This document shows positions 12,495 to 28,496 of a stretch of 58,122 nucleotides of DNA, piece after piece. How positions within the stretch are numbered: the first letter of the stretch is position 1; each line of letters opens with the position of its first letter. The notes beneath the pieces are model-generated. The model saw only the letters and a list, made by a program, of their open reading frames with translations. It made no database searches and was not told where the DNA came from. The DNA comes from Chlorokybus atmophyticus (lineage: Eukaryota; Streptophyta; Chlorokybophyceae; Chlorokybales; Chlorokybaceae), in NCBI GenBank assembly GCA_009103225.1, contig RHPI01003020.1, positions 240,724 through 298,845 on the forward strand, written 5' to 3'. Both the position numbers and the translations under genes were made by a program.

Positions 12495-12926
12495 GCCAAT
12501 GGCAGGCCGCCATGCACAGTGGGGTACGGAGCTGAGCGACGTGTCTCGCGCGCAACACAATCAAACCCGCAACGGCCCGAACCGTCGCGACGCGCACTAA
12601 ATAACGCGTGGCGCACACCAAGCCGAATAACCATCACGGCTTCTGTCGATATCAACACCTTGTCCCCGAGGATATCCATAGCATAGCCTACACGCAAGTT
12701 GATGTTGGCGTTATGTCCTGATGTCGAGCATCTCATGTATATCGGTAACCGTACGAAATGGTAGGTACAACACAAGACACGCTGGCGGCAATGTTGTCGA
12801 GCTCGTTGGCTACATGGGTGGCGGTGGCGGTGGCGGTGGCGGCAGCGTGGTGGATGGTGGGACTGAATTGCGCGTTGTTGAGGCTGCGTCCGGGTGTTAT
12901 CAAGTCTTGCGGCATGGCTGCTAGGC

Positions 12927-15280
12927 ATGGGGGGTGAGCGAGAGGGTGCGGGCGGGGCCGGGCCGGAGGGGCGGGCGGAGGCGGCGGCGACGCTGGCGGT
13001 CAGAGCTGCTGGCGATCATGCCAGTGCAGATGGGCGCAGAGATGCCACTCATACTGTCGATATTCCCGCCCGCGCTGCCTCTCTCACGTTCACTGAGCGG
13101 CTGGTCGCGGGGGCTGCTTCGCGCGGATTCGCGCAGGTGCGTTACATGGCATCATCTTGAATCAAGATCACTTAGGGTTTCGCTTTTGGTAACAGTAACG
13201 ATTTTCATGTGTTGTCTGTTTAAAAGCAATTGTCCATGACGGAGTAGAGCACTGCACTTGCACTTAGCCGGCCTGCTACTGTACATGTGTGTTGAGACTG
13301 TTCTCGCGCATTGCTCACGTGAGGTAGTTGCTTATGCAGTCCCCAAAGCGTCCTAAATGAACAAGGTTAGGCGATTGTTCTCACAATATGCATTGTCAGT
13401 AACTCGCTGTGACGTGTACATTGTTTTGCGAAGTTCACTGGTTGCAGTTTGCTGTTTTCGTTTCTGCGATGCTGCACATGGACGTACGCCATGAGGGGGG
13501 TTTTCATTGTCAGTTAGTGTCGCACGACTTGAACTACAGTACATACGTCGGTAGAGGTGGGTGTAGTGCACAATTGACATGTCTGTTTGAGTGTGACGCA
13601 CACGCACACGCGCGCGCGCGCGCGTACGCACGCACGAGAACATCCTCATGTTCAATACGCTTGCCATGTGCACAGGCAAATGCATGTGCGCCCACATGTG
13701 TGCTTTCGCATGCACAAACGCCTTTGTGCATGCGTGCATGTGCTCATGCTTTCCTGTGCAGACTTTGTTGCATCCACTCGAGGTGTTGAAGACGTTTGTA
13801 CAGTCTGCGCAGCCCGATGCGGCCTGGCGCAGCGCTCGGAGCGGGCGCGCTCTCCTGCGCGGCATTGGCCCGCAGGCCACGCTGGCCTTCCCTGCTGGCG
13901 CCTTGCAGTTTGCTGCATATGAAGGCGTGTTGGACCTGCTCCGCAACCTGGAACCTGATAACAACGGCAGGTATGCGCACTCTTGTCTGTTGTGTTTGCG
14001 CACTGCCCATGCATTTGTTGAGCTTTGAAGTACTGTTGCTGCATAATCTATTTTGTGCAACCACATGCGTGAGTGCGTGTGCTGACACACTCATAAACAC
14101 AGCACGCGCATATGTGAATACGCATCCATCTGTGCATGCTTGTAAGTTATCAATTTGCACGCTCTGTTGGTGGTTGAGGGCGTTTGAGTGCTCAGCTGGT
14201 CTTTGTTCGGTGTTGTGGGTGATTTGCAGTTTCATATAAAGTGAGGCTAGAGTAAGTTGGTGAACTGAGCGCTGAATGGCATGTTGAACTTGCATTGTGC
14301 ACCAGGGGCTGGCAGCAAGCGCAGAACTTTGGTGCGGGGCTTGTAGCGGGTGCTGCCGGTGCCGTAGGCGCCAGTGTCGTGCGTGTTCCACAAGAAGTGC
14401 TCAAGCAGAGAATAGCAGTAAGTAACCATACAGTACAACCATGTGTTTGTCCTGCGCGCACTACTACACTCAAATAACACCTTCCACCACCTTGGCAGAT
14501 AGGCATATATCCCAACATGCTGCAAGCCGTGCCGATCATGTATCAGCAAGGTGGTTTGCTGGCGTTCTACCGCGGGTTTCAGGCGCAGCTCAGCCGCGAC
14601 GTGCCGTGGAACACACTCTCTTTCTGCTTATACGAGCAGCTGCGCAGCCGCATGAATCGCAGCAATAATACACCATTAACATACTGGCAGTCCCTCGGCG
14701 TGGGTGTGGCTTCAGGCAGCATCTCCGCGGTCCTTGTCACGCCACTCGATGTGGTCAAGACACGCATTATGACCGGCCAGGCCCTCGGCACCAATGTGGT
14801 GGAAGTGGCCGCTGCCATTGCCCGCACAGAAGGAGTGTCCGCACTGTTCAGGTATTTGTTGTTGGTTCGAATGAATGCAGTGTTGGTTCAGGGAGCTGTA
14901 CCAAGCAGCTCAGATATGTGTTTGCGTCTCATGTATCACATATAGTGTGGGGTTGTCGTCTTGTAGGCTTGTAGCTGCTTCGACTCACTCCCACTGCTTG
15001 CAAAGGCACAAGTCTCACATGTTGTTTCTTATGTTGCAGGGGCAGTCTGCTGCGTGTTTTACACTTGGGACCCTTCGCGGCTCTGACCCTCTCTACCTTC
15101 GACTACCTCCGTGTACAAATCCTCGAGCGCAAGCAAGCCGGGGGGCCTGTAGATACCCTTGCGTTGTCCCGGCCTGCTGAGCGGCCCACTCCGACAATGA
15201 ATTGCTGGCGGGAGAGGTCCCGTTGTGGTGACATGTGGTGCACTCAGGTGCTGGAAGCGTGCGAGTACCACTGGCACTAG
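12927..15280 (+). CDS. mitochondrial carrier family protein, SAM-carrier-like
   Basis: Five exons splice in frame: 12927-13136, 13762-13970, 14306-14417, 14499-14851, 15040-15280 (1125 nt, 374 aa). The protein shows the three carrier repeats with their signature motifs: HPLEVLKT (repeat 1), VPQEVLKQR (repeat 2) and TPLDVVKTR (repeat 3). It also has glycine-rich helices LVAGAASRGFAQ, FGAGLVAGAAGAVGA and LGVGVASGSISAV. RVPxEVxKQR in the second repeat is characteristic of S-adenosylmethionine carriers (the SLC25A26/SAMC group), so SAM import into mitochondria or plastids is the best inference, not proven. The N-terminal 55 residues are Gly/Ala/Arg-rich and could be a targeting extension. The start is the first ATG after an in-frame stop. 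The C-terminal 50 residues are divergent. Confidence 0.88.
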
Positions 15281-16805
15281 TGAGTGTGTTGTGTATTATA
15301 TTGAAATGGCCTGTAGATAAATAATTGTGGGGTGAGGGTGGTCTATTCTTTGTGCACAGTAAGCCGCATGTGCACCAATAAGTTGTGAGACAACATGAGT
15401 AGGATGGGTGTTGTGTATTTAGGAGGCTGGCCAGGTTTTTCCTTTCTGCTGCTGTTGCTGCTTACTACAGACGGGTGTATGTGTTGGGTACAAGTAAGCT
15501 ACAGTATACACTTAAGAGACAGGAACATTAACCACTGTGCATTTGTGCAGCATGTCAGCCAGACTACTGTTAGCCACGGGGTCTATGTGCATTGGCACGT
15601 CAGTTATACCAAACAAACGCACAAGGCAGACGCAACACAAGCCATGCGCAAGTCACCACAGGTACAGACGCTTCTATTAGGACAGGGTAAGGGCACACAA
15701 ACTATATGCTCTAAGTACGTACCAGTTGGTGAGGAAGCGGAAAGGGATAGACAAAGGACAACAGAAGTTGGGCAAAGAGCTAGACCTGTTGGCGCAGAAG
15801 GTAGAGTCTGCGTGAGAGACAATGAGCTTGCAGGCAGGTGGGCAAGAAGTAGCCCATGACTGCATCGTGCATAGGGTGGAGGGGTCTAGATTATCAGTAC
15901 CCACCATACACATACAGTCAAACAAACAACCATTAACAACTCATTCTCCAACTCATTTAGACTAGGGAAGCTCTGTATGCGAGAGGGTCGTAAGTCAAGT
16001 GCTGTTATGTACCATGTGCTGTGCATAGGTGTTGGTTGGCTGTTATGCGACGGAATGGCATAAGGTATGAGATGTAGGGCAAAGCACCACAAGCAGCAAG
16101 CAAAGCAGATACAAAGACAGACAAGACAGGCAACACTTCAATTATCACAGGGGCTTTACATCTATGTGCTCTAGGCATGCTTGGCTACGTGTGGCGGTGA
16201 AACTGTGAGCCCAATCCTGCACATTTGTACATATCGAGCTTTTGTAAGTTGTGCACGTAGGCAGACATGCCCCGAGGAGAACAACCAGCTGCAACGCAGC
16301 AGATGAAGACTTGACTGTATAACGCTGTACCTGATGACGACCATCATGTGTGATAAAATCTAAGCTGCCTATCAACTTCACGTGTTTGCTTAGCTGGTTT
16401 TGCAACCTTCAACTGCACACCAGAGCTGTACATGCAGCAGTTGATTGCTGGGTGTGTGCGTGTATGCACGAGCCGTGGCTACAGCAGTTATCTGATGGTA
16501 ACCCATTCGTGGTATGGTGACTATTAGCGCGCGTCGTCTGATGTAAACCAGCCCCTGCTGCGTGCATCAGAGGCACATGTATATCACTAAGTGAAGCAGC
16601 CCAATCGGTGCACTGCCTGCTGTAAAATGTTTTCCAACAGAACCCAACCAAACGCAAGCTATACAAATCACCTGAAACTACTACACATCCTCGATTTAAC
16701 CTACTTCCCCAATACAGACCCGACAACTAAACAACTACGCTGCGCTTGAACACAACAAAAGTGTATATCCCAACATTACAACCTGGGCAGACACCACGCT
16801 CTCTT
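15281..16805. other. convergent intergenic region
   Basis: This separates the stop codons of the carrier (+) and 6-phosphogluconolactonase (-). I found no splice-supported coding sequence and no structured repeat. Confidence 0.5.
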
Positions 16806-18719
16806 TCAGCTTTGCTGCTTAGCAGTGGACAGCTGAGACGCGGCCTCCGAGTCCGTCAACCACATCACGCTGCCGGCCATTGGCCGCACCAGCTGCGCGG
16901 GCAGGCTGCCCCACGCCTGCTCCTCCTCAAGCACCTTGTGAACCATCTCTGCCTTGCCTGCGCCCGCCGCCGCAAAGACAACCTGCCAACAACACAACTG
17001 TGAACAGCAGCATATGAGAGGTGGGAACCAACTGCTAGCGCAGTGTACCAAGTAAGGCATAGAGGGTGTGGCAGTATAGCATAGCATGATAAACAGATAC
17101 AGAAGTGTACAGGTGTCCAGGAGAAAGGCAATTGTGTTGTACTTGACAGTGCGTGACCATCGAACTTGCGCATTGACTTGCAGAGCTAGCAATGGCATGG
17201 CCTATGCTCAGATGTACAGGACAATGCTAGCCTTACCTGGGATGCAGAGTTCAGGACCGGCAGCGTGAGCGTAATCCTCTCTGGTGGCGGCTTAGGCGAG
17301 TCGAAGATGGGTTTGACCCATGCGGTCGACTCCTTGAGCAGCGGGTGGTTCGGGAACAGCGAAGCCACGTGGCCGTCGGGACCCATACCCAATAAGATCT
17401 GCGTGCAACACAACAATGCAGCAGCGCTCAGAGCGGATAGTTCAACCCCAGAGGAATGGAATCCAATAAATCAGATGCACTTATTACCATGTCAAAGCGA
17501 GGGAAGTTGCTCTCTGCAACAGCCAGTGTCCCACGCTTCACAAGGGACCTGCAACATGGGAAAGCACGGGGGGTGAGCCTTAGTACAAATGATATGGCAC
17601 AACGCAGGGGCTGTCTAAAAAATGGCCCCTTTACGCAAGCACTACGTACGGCTGTAAGTGCAGCATCACATACCCTCAACACAATAGGTGCACTTCATGT
17701 GTACCATAACATACTGATTGATAGAACCACAAAGTGTGTACAATAGCACAGATACGAATATATACGAACATGTTTGCAAGCACTGGGCGTGTACATGTGC
17801 ATACACATAGTTACAGCAACAGAGACACGCGCAGACCCACACTCACTCAAACAGACAGAGACACGCATCCACGCATGCATCTGCGCGTGAATGCACAGAC
17901 GTACAGCAGCGTCTCGTGGTATGCAGTTGCTGCCTGATCACAAGGCACGCCCTCCTTTAAGTGGTATATCTGCTCGCGGGGGATGCTCACTTTGGACAAA
18001 AACATGTCCTGCATGTATGCACCAAGCCATGAGCAAAGAAACATCATGACAACACGCAACAAACAACACAAAGAGTGAACACGACGCTCACCCATGCGCC
18101 TTTGTAGTTTGAGTCTTCGGAGGTTAGAGGCACGCACCGCTCATCCGCCCAGAACACGTGCCATTTGGTGAAGTCGCACTGCACTGCGTACGGCGGGTTC
18201 GCTAGCCGGCCGAGCATCTTGATATGGGCACACGCGACACAAAATCAGCTCACTTGTTCTCATACGTTGCACATACATGACAGTAACACACGCGCATGCA
18301 CACACGCGTGCACACGCATGTGCATGTGCACGCACAGCAATACACCAAGACATACATGGAGCATGTACATTGTATGCTAGTAGTATACATATACATAAAG
18401 TCAGTGCATGCATTGATGAGCGGCACTGACTTTGATCTGTGAGCCGCCGGACAGGACGAGCGTGAACACGCCATTCTTAGCAATGGATGCAATGGACGCG
18501 TCCGACACCGCCTTTGCCAAGCCTTCGGCCACCGCATCCGCTGAGTCGAACACCTGTTGAAGGGGGTTAGCGTGTGTTGGGGAGTGTTCACATAGCCAAG
18601 GTATGCGTGTCAGTGGTAATAATTTGAATCACACAAACCTCGACAAGAGCTGACTTGACAGCCTGGTTGCCAAGGGAGGCATTGAGAGGCAGCGTAACGA
18701 CGCTGCGATGCGTCGACAT
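16806..18719 (-). CDS. PGL: 6-phosphogluconolactonase
   Basis: Seven exons on the minus strand splice in frame: 18719-18639, 18553-18431, 18217-18092, 18008-17905, 17548-17488, 17398-17237, 16982-16806 (834 nt, 277 aa, the usual family length). The enzyme hydrolyses 6-phosphogluconolactone to 6-phosphogluconate in the oxidative pentose phosphate pathway. Recognisable blocks in order are [62 protein letters not shown] (catalytic GMGxDGHxASLFP) and [18 protein letters not shown]. The start [12 protein letters not shown] leaves no room for a transit peptide, so a cytosolic form is likely. The promoter is shared with the divergent HNH gene 809 bp away. Confidence 0.95.
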
Positions 18720-19527
18720 GCTCGCTGTTTGCTGCTTGATTGGAGACAACCCAAACTACGATGTCACAAGCATGGTTTTCAGTAACTCAGCACCTAAGCG
18801 CATCATTCACGCACAGTTGGGGCATGCGTGCAAGAGTGCAAAAGCTCCGTTAGCTGTGGCTGTGCCAGCTGTGCCAGCTGCTCGCTGACGTGACTTTGTG
18901 CGTACATGCAGAAGTGAAGGCGTTGACTGCACGCACATAAGTTTGCGCAAGCTGTCACACCTGATGAGATGGGATGAAGCGGCCTTCAGTGCCAAGGAGC
19001 GAGCGCTTGATTTGGTGCTTCCTTGCCTGGACTGGAAACGCTCCGCAAGCACGCCTCTGGCCGGACACATGGTTGTTGACGACGACGGCATGCATGACAT
19101 GTATAACAAGCATGACAAGCATGCGCAGGCATGGCAAGCATGCGCAGGCATGACAAGATTCCACTCTCAACAACGCACCTCAGCCGCAGCAGCAACGCCT
19201 CGATGCAAGCTGTCTCGGCCGACCACCACCAAGCTTCCCCTGGTACTAGCAGCAACGAAGACACCGCCAACGACACCGCCGCCCATATCACCAACCAAAT
19301 CTACTTGTAAGTGCATTTCCAGCTTTTTGCACACTGCACAGCTAACAAAGCCTCAGCGTGTCCAGGAGCAATCCACTATATAGCTCACCGTGTCCACGCT
19401 TGTTTGATCCGCTGTAGACACGCTTTGGTCTGCCAATCCTAGTGTGAACTCGTTGTGTCTTAAAGCGTGTCCGAAGCTGTCATGCTGTGCTCCGCAGCGT
19501 GTCCAACAGTATACAGCGTAAGCTTGC
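18720..19527. promoter_or_regulatory. divergent promoter region PGL / HNH gene
   Basis: The two start codons face away from each other across this spacer, so it must hold both promoters. It contains a small tandem repeat of GCATGCGCAGGCATGRCAAG at about 19110-19155. No telo-box was seen. Confidence 0.5.
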
Positions 19528-21006
19528 ATGGCGGCGGCGGCGGCGGTGGAGGAAGTGGTGGAGCAGCACGAGGAGGAGCAGGAGGTGTCGTCGTCCTCGT
19601 CGTCAGGGAGGTCGGGGAGGAGAGGGTTTGACTCTAGACAAAGGCGGGCGTGCTGGAACAGGGCGCCGGTTGTGCCTGGGAGACACCCTGACAGGTGTGT
19701 ATGAGCATGAGTGTGCGTGTGCGTGTGCGTGTATGTGTCGGTGTTTTTCCAGTTCGGTTGTGCGAGATAATTACTGTTGAGAAATCGCTGCATGGCTGTG
19801 CATGCGTGCAGGTGGAGGTATGACGCAACGGGCAGTATCGTGTGCTCCAGGCTGGCCAACTGCATGGGGTGCCTCTGCTACGAGTACGACCACATCATCC
19901 CTTACTCCAAAGGTATGCACACATGCTTCACAGCGTGCATAATGTGAATGTTGTTGGTAGTGCGGAATGTGTATTACCTGCACGTAGCTGTACGGCTGGT
20001 CACGCAACACACACACACACATTAGCTATGTCAGCCACATGTGTGCATGGCATGTCACCTATATACACCCATATACACTGCATGCCCAAACCTGCACAGG
20101 CTGTTTGTTCTTGTGTATGTATGCGCATGTTACTTGAATGTATCTCTGCAATGCTGTTGCGGACAGTACAGCTGGCCACGACCTCTCGTTGATGCATGCA
20201 ATGTTTGTTGGAGTTTGCCTGCAACACATGCCCCAAAGGTCGAAACTGGATGTGGGTTGTGTCGCATGCATAGCTCTGCTTGACTCAGCATTGATGCACA
20301 ATGGGCATGTGTACGTCATAGTACGCACACATGCGCAACATGCGCGCACGCACGCGCACGCGTGCGTGTGCTGTGTAACGTGGCAAACATGTGCTGCTCA
20401 GGTGGGCCGAACACGGTTGAGAACTGCCAGCTGCTTCAGACGCGAGTGAACCGGTCAAAGAGCAACCAGGAAGAGCTAACCCAAGAGGACCTGCAGGCAT
20501 ACTCCTGCGCCCTCAAGTTCTCTGGTAGCACTTGTGCTCCACTGCTTTCATTGTAAATACTCACTCGTATACCTATGTGCTCACTGGCTCATTCACTTGT
20601 TTACATTCGTATTTGTATGCATGGCATGCACACTTGCGTAGTGATATGCGTGCGCGCGCTTGTGTGTATGCAGTCATTCCCGGTTGTCAATCAGCAGTCA
20701 CAACTCACAGCTGCTGGGAACTTGACAAAATTCTTTAACAGTACTTACAATTGCTGTCGCTTGTCTGTTCTGTCTTCCACAGATGTGGAGTTGGACTTAG
20801 TCGAGATGGCGGTGTTTGGCAACGTGGAGCGTCCTGGCCTGGTATGCAAGTGCAAGAGCTGGCTGGACTTCGCCAACAGCAACGTGCGAAACAACAATCA
20901 CAACAACCACAACAACCATCGTAAGAAGCAGCAGCAGCAGGAGCTGCCCAACTGCGAGAGCCCGTTTGGCAACTTCAGCAGCGCCGGCTTGAGGACAGGT
21001 AGCTGA
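19528..21006 (+). CDS. plant-type HNH-domain protein
   Basis: Four exons splice in frame: 19528-19694, 19812-19912, 20402-20524, 20783-21006 (615 nt, 204 aa). The N-terminus has Ala, acidic and Ser runs. The conserved part then reads PDRWRYDATGSIVCSRL, NCMGCLCYEYDHIIPYSKGG, NTVENCQLLQTRVNRSKSNQ and LDLVEMAVFGNVERPG. DHIIPxSKGGxNTxxNCQLL is an HNH nuclease core (His, Asn, downstream Asn/Lys), and the flanking WRYD and LxxVEMAVxGxVxRPG blocks match a family conserved across green plants. The domain usually binds a metal and cleaves or binds nucleic acid; the biological role of this plant family is not established. An Asn/His/Gln-rich stretch (about residues 158-178) interrupts the C-terminus. 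The last exon runs to a stop directly after a potential donor site, so an extra 3' exon is possible. Confidence 0.85.
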
Positions 21007-21896
21007 CACATGCGCACTCTGCGTGTGTAGTTACCATTGCCTGTATTATTGCCTGTATTATTGGCTAGAACTAGTGCGGCCAACATCTTCGTTGGCACGT
21101 GCACATGACCCACCCACACTCGTCAATCGCACACAAGTGTGGGAGTTAGCAATTTTGGTAGTAGCCATGTGCGGTCTGCATTCCCCTGTGGGATATTGAC
21201 CATGTGTGGTTTGCATGGCCTGGCAGTCAGAATATTGTTGCGTGCGTGCATGCGCGCATGCATGCACGTGCGCAGCTGCGTGGTGCTCGCTAGTGTTGAG
21301 CATCTGTCCTCATTGAACATGGCTTGCTGTGCATGAGGTGCGTGCCCGTCTGCACTATGCCCAGTGCGTGTGCGCGTGCGCGTGCGAGGTTATCGCCCTG
21401 CATGGCATATCTGCTGCTTGATGGTCTCAGTATCTCAGATAGACTGGGTTTTATGGTCAACACACGCCAGCATTTGTTCTGCTAAGTGCCGTCAGTGTTG
21501 CTGTCATTGCATAGGTATTCTGATGGCACAGGTAATCAAGTATCGGGTTCATCTTCTCAAAATTGCCGAACTGCAAAGCACACCATTCAAGCCTGCAAGC
21601 AGGTGAGAATTCACGCGGCCAGCAGAGAGCAGGCGCTTGCATGTAAAGTACTTCCAAGATATGCATGTTAACACTGGTGTGATGTAATTGATGCCGTTGT
21701 GCAAGCCATGATGGCCAACACGTGCAACATTCCCGCCACATGTTGACTGCTGCGTGTACTACAACCGCACTAGACAAGGTTGATAATTGTGCGCGTATGT
21801 GTGTCACACAACCAAACATACTGTACAAATCAGTTGGGTTACCAGCAATGTCAACAGCATTCCACCCGACAAGCACCACACACACATACCCCTTCA
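21007..21896. other. convergent intergenic region
   Basis: TG/CA-rich simple sequence lies at 21230-21270 and 21360-21390. No gene was recognised between the HNH gene (+) and the F-box-like gene (-). Confidence 0.45.
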
Positions 21897-23150
21897 TCAT
21901 TCTACATCTACGACTACAAGGCTTGAACCGTCCCGGTCGTGCATGCACACCCAGTTGGCATGTACTGCAAACTTGTGAGTAGTGTTCTTAGGTGTGCGAG
22001 AGTTGGGTTGCGGAGTGGAGCAGAGAAACCCATCCTCCCGCGCGTGAATCAACCAGCGCACTTCACCTGTGGTGCCGTTGCACATCAAGCACGTCATTGC
22101 AAACGGCTTTCGCTCATATAAACACAACACCATATGTCCAGTTGTTCTGCAAGTAGGTCTACTATCTCTCGTGACAGCGAAAACAGTAGCGCCAGTCCAG
22201 GACACCCCAGAAGATGCAGTCCTGGACCATAACGATAGTTGTCTTCCATTGCAATGCTGGGGGTCATCGGATATGACCTTGAGCAAAGCCAAAGCCATGG
22301 GGAGCAGCACCAACTCCTCCTCATTGGTCGCACGACTTAATGACATCAAGTAATCCACTCTGAGGATGCGCTGTTGGGTGGTGCCATTGGACACTCTTAC
22401 ACCACCTTGAGAGTGTGCCCACATCAACGTCATCCGCGTTCAGCGTGACGGACGGCCTGCGGGTAATTTTCCTGTAATAACAATCAAGTAATTAAAGTAA
22501 CGTCTTGAGTTGGCAATGGCAACACCTTAGAATAGTCTAGGTCCGTCCACACCCAAAGTTTGACTTGTCCTCGTCCCAACACACAATTGTGTCGCCATAG
22601 ACAGCCATGACCACCTCCATCATGGCGATACTTCTGCAACGTACAGCACGCTTGATGTCCCACACCTCCAAGCGCAAACAGTTGTGCTTTGGATAACCCT
22701 CAAACACCTCTACAGCCACAAACAGCAGCTCCCCATTCCAGTAAAGACGGGTGTCCAAGTCCCGAGCGCCATCACCATCATCACCCTCACGCAGTGGCCC
22801 ACACGCAATGCTTGAACAGCTGTCATCCAACAGGTTCCACACATGCAGCTCCCGCTCATTACACGCTCTATGCAGGCAGGCCGACACCACGCAGTCAGCG
22901 CCACAGAACGCACGTCCAAGACATCGTTGTTGTCTTTGCCCAAAAGGCAGTTCTCTGTTGGGTGATGTGTGCCCTGCTGCACATTGTCACCAGGTGATGA
23001 ATGCGCGACACTAAAGACCGTGCGCCAATTAGCGAGCCAGCTGGGGTTCTGTCTCCGTCGCTCTGCATACACGGGGTAGTCTCTCTCACAAAACTTCTGC
23101 CAGAGGCTGTCTTGCTTGGATGTTGCCCTCCAGTGCCTGGCGCACAAGCA
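21897..23150 (-). CDS. F-box-like protein with beta-propeller-like C-terminus, frame interrupted
   Basis: The minus strand carries a coherent but split reading. The first part (about 23150-22940) is ACLCARHWRATSKQDSLW then CERDYPVYAERRRQNPSWL, which matches the second half of an F-box and the linker after it. A second frame (about 22915-22540) gives ACNERELHVWNLLDDS, CLRLEVWDIKRAVRCRS and AVYGDTIVCWDEDKS, resembling WD/kelch-type propeller blades. A third part (22433-21897, 178 aa) continues in the same style with GATVFAVTRDSRPTCRTTGH and FAVHANWVCMHDRDGSSLVV. I could not find an intron joining the first two frames, and the start of the F-box is missing. It may be a pseudogene, contain a sequencing error, or use a splice I missed. 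F-box proteins serve as substrate adaptors in SCF ubiquitin ligases. Confidence 0.5.
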
Positions 23151-25162
23151 TGTGTGAGACTGCGTTCACTGTTGCAGGCAGTGTGTTGTGTTTGCACGCG
23201 AAGAGGTTGGAAGTTTCCAGTTGAAAAGCCTCCTTGCAGCAGCACACTAGCAGTGCAAAGCATAGCACAAAAGCTGTAAGCCGACAACACAAGCTTACAA
23301 CAGCACCAGAGAGGGCAGTCACATCAACAACCCACCCCCACACAATGTTACAAAAGCATGACTGCCTGGACTGCAGCCGGATTAAATGTGCTGTCAGCAT
23401 GGAAGCTTGAAACGGTAGTAAGCTCCCAATGCTATGAGTGTTGATCAAACTTAAGCTTGCCAGCAGTCACTGTCTCTCACGCAACCAGAAGAACTCGCAG
23501 AACAAACCACCTGGATGTCAAGATGCCAAACAAACCAGTACTGAGCCGGACAGTTGTCTGCATGCGTTTGCAAACAACACCCAAACCAGCATAGCGCGTC
23601 TCTTTTGTTCCAGCCAGCAATCCTCCTTACTAGGCAAGCTGAGGGACTGACAACGCACATAGAACGCTGACAGTCACTAAACAAGCAACTCTGCTGTACA
23701 CAAAGATTACAGCAACTGGGCAATCTTAGTCTCTGTGCTGCAAACTTCCCGGCAGACCGCAGAAGCAGCCACAGCGTCTTGCCATCCCGCACTCTCCAGC
23801 ACCAACCTTTGTTCTACGCACTGGCGTCGCCTGTTAACTTACTTCCGCAGGCCTCTTCATCCTGGGTAACTGCCATGCAGGCCTGTCCAAGATTGTTGTG
23901 ATCACATGCGTCCTGTTGCGAGAAAGCTGGACCCGCAAAACTTAGTGTACCTCATGGCCAGTGCCGTTGCCGTAGTGATGATCTACTGTTGTACCCTCCT
24001 CCTCCTCCTCCTCCTCATCTTCGCACTCATCCTCGAGAACAGCGCATGTGGATATTGCTCTTAATCAGTCTGGCCCGAGCACTTCTTGTGCAAGCAAGTT
24101 CATCAATGCCGGCAGGTTGCATCGCTTGGTGCAGGCTTTGACCTCATCAGACAAAGATACGAGTACCCTGGCCGGATCTGTGGTGCTGCTGAGCTTGCTG
24201 GCGGGCAAGGCATGGTTTGTTTGATCAACCTGGCAGACAATATCAACGTAACTCTTAAAGCTCTGGCAAAGGAAGCTGCTGACGTGCCCGTGCAATGGTC
24301 GGTCAAGGAAGCTGTGAAGGTTACTGCGGCTGACCAGAAAGCTGCGACGGCCATAGCAAAAGCAATACCAGCAGCGCCCCGAGTGTGGGTTGACGACAGA
24401 ACAAAGTGCTCTCGCATCTGCCGTTCCTCCCCATCTCATCCGCACACTTTTGGACTGTGTGTCAGTGCACGGCTCAGATGCTTGATAATTCCTGCATGTG
24501 GCATGGTTGTAGGCGATGAGATCGTGTCCGACATGTAGACAGCATACGAAGCAGCGCAAGCCAGTGCTGGCGCACCTCCAGGCGCAGGCGAATGGCTGAC
24601 TGGCAGTCGTTGAATTGGGCTTGCATTCATCGCAAAGGGCAACAAAAAGAAGTGGCAATGTCATCTACCGCAAACAGAAGCCCCCATCCAGTGCTTGTCA
24701 TGCATATGTGATGATATGGTCGTGAAGAGGTGGAGTATGTGTACATGTCAATAAGTGTGACGTGTTTGTCATATACACCTCTTCCATTAAAATCCTTTTT
24801 GCCCGTAGGGGTCACAGCTGTGACCAGCTACATTACTTCTGATGCTAGCACAGTCCCTATATCGCTGATTATGCTGGTCAACAGGCAATGCTGAGAGCGC
24901 ACGTTGAACAGGTATGCTGTGCAGAGGACACGCAAGTGCATGCGTGCTGGACCAGTGCAAAGGCAACTTCTTCGAAAGGGTGCACAGTGATGCACATGGC
25001 AACAAATGACGCATATCATCGGTGATGTAGAACATGCACTGGCAACTGCCAGTGTGCCATGTGGCCATCACATTGCTGTTGAGGCCGCCACTGCCAATGC
25101 CTTACATATGCCTGTACAAACTGTACAAGTAGTTGTAACCTTGAAACAACTGACCTGATTGC
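23151..25162. other. intergenic region with one unassigned open frame
   Basis: No recognisable gene. A TCC repeat lies at about 23998-24022. Between about 24065 and 24664 both strands stay open (150 aa +, 199 aa -). The minus frame ends in a plausible coding-like run (SLSDEVKACTKRCNLPALMN) and the plus frame contains INLADNINVTLKALAKEA. I cannot decide which, if either, is real. Confidence 0.35.

Positions 25163-28496
<3,334 letters not shown>

Larger units (their letters stand above)
10906..12926. other. intergenic region with assembly gap, AT-rich in part
   Basis: This is the divergent spacer between the DUF2993 gene and the carrier gene, broken by the N gap. From about 11400 to 12400 the base composition becomes clearly AT-richer (TATATA runs). 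A two-copy tandem repeat lies near 12317-12494. A minus-strand open frame at 12401-12928 was considered and not accepted. Confidence 0.5.

Noticed and set aside
12401-12928. Minus-strand 175-residue open frame upstream of the carrier gene
   Set aside because: Part looks coding-like (LRVGYAMDILGDKVL), but the rest is His/Arg-rich from a CCACCG repeat. It covers one copy of the 89-bp tandem repeat and no domain or splice continuation was found.
13600-13630. CG/CA alternating runs as possible Z-DNA regulatory sites
   Set aside because: Such purine-pyrimidine simple repeats occur throughout the introns and spacers of this window, so none stands out.
24065-24664. Overlapping open frames on both strands
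   Set aside because: Each has some coding character, but neither has a recognisable domain, clear splice sites or a start context. Both cannot be true, so I left it unassigned.
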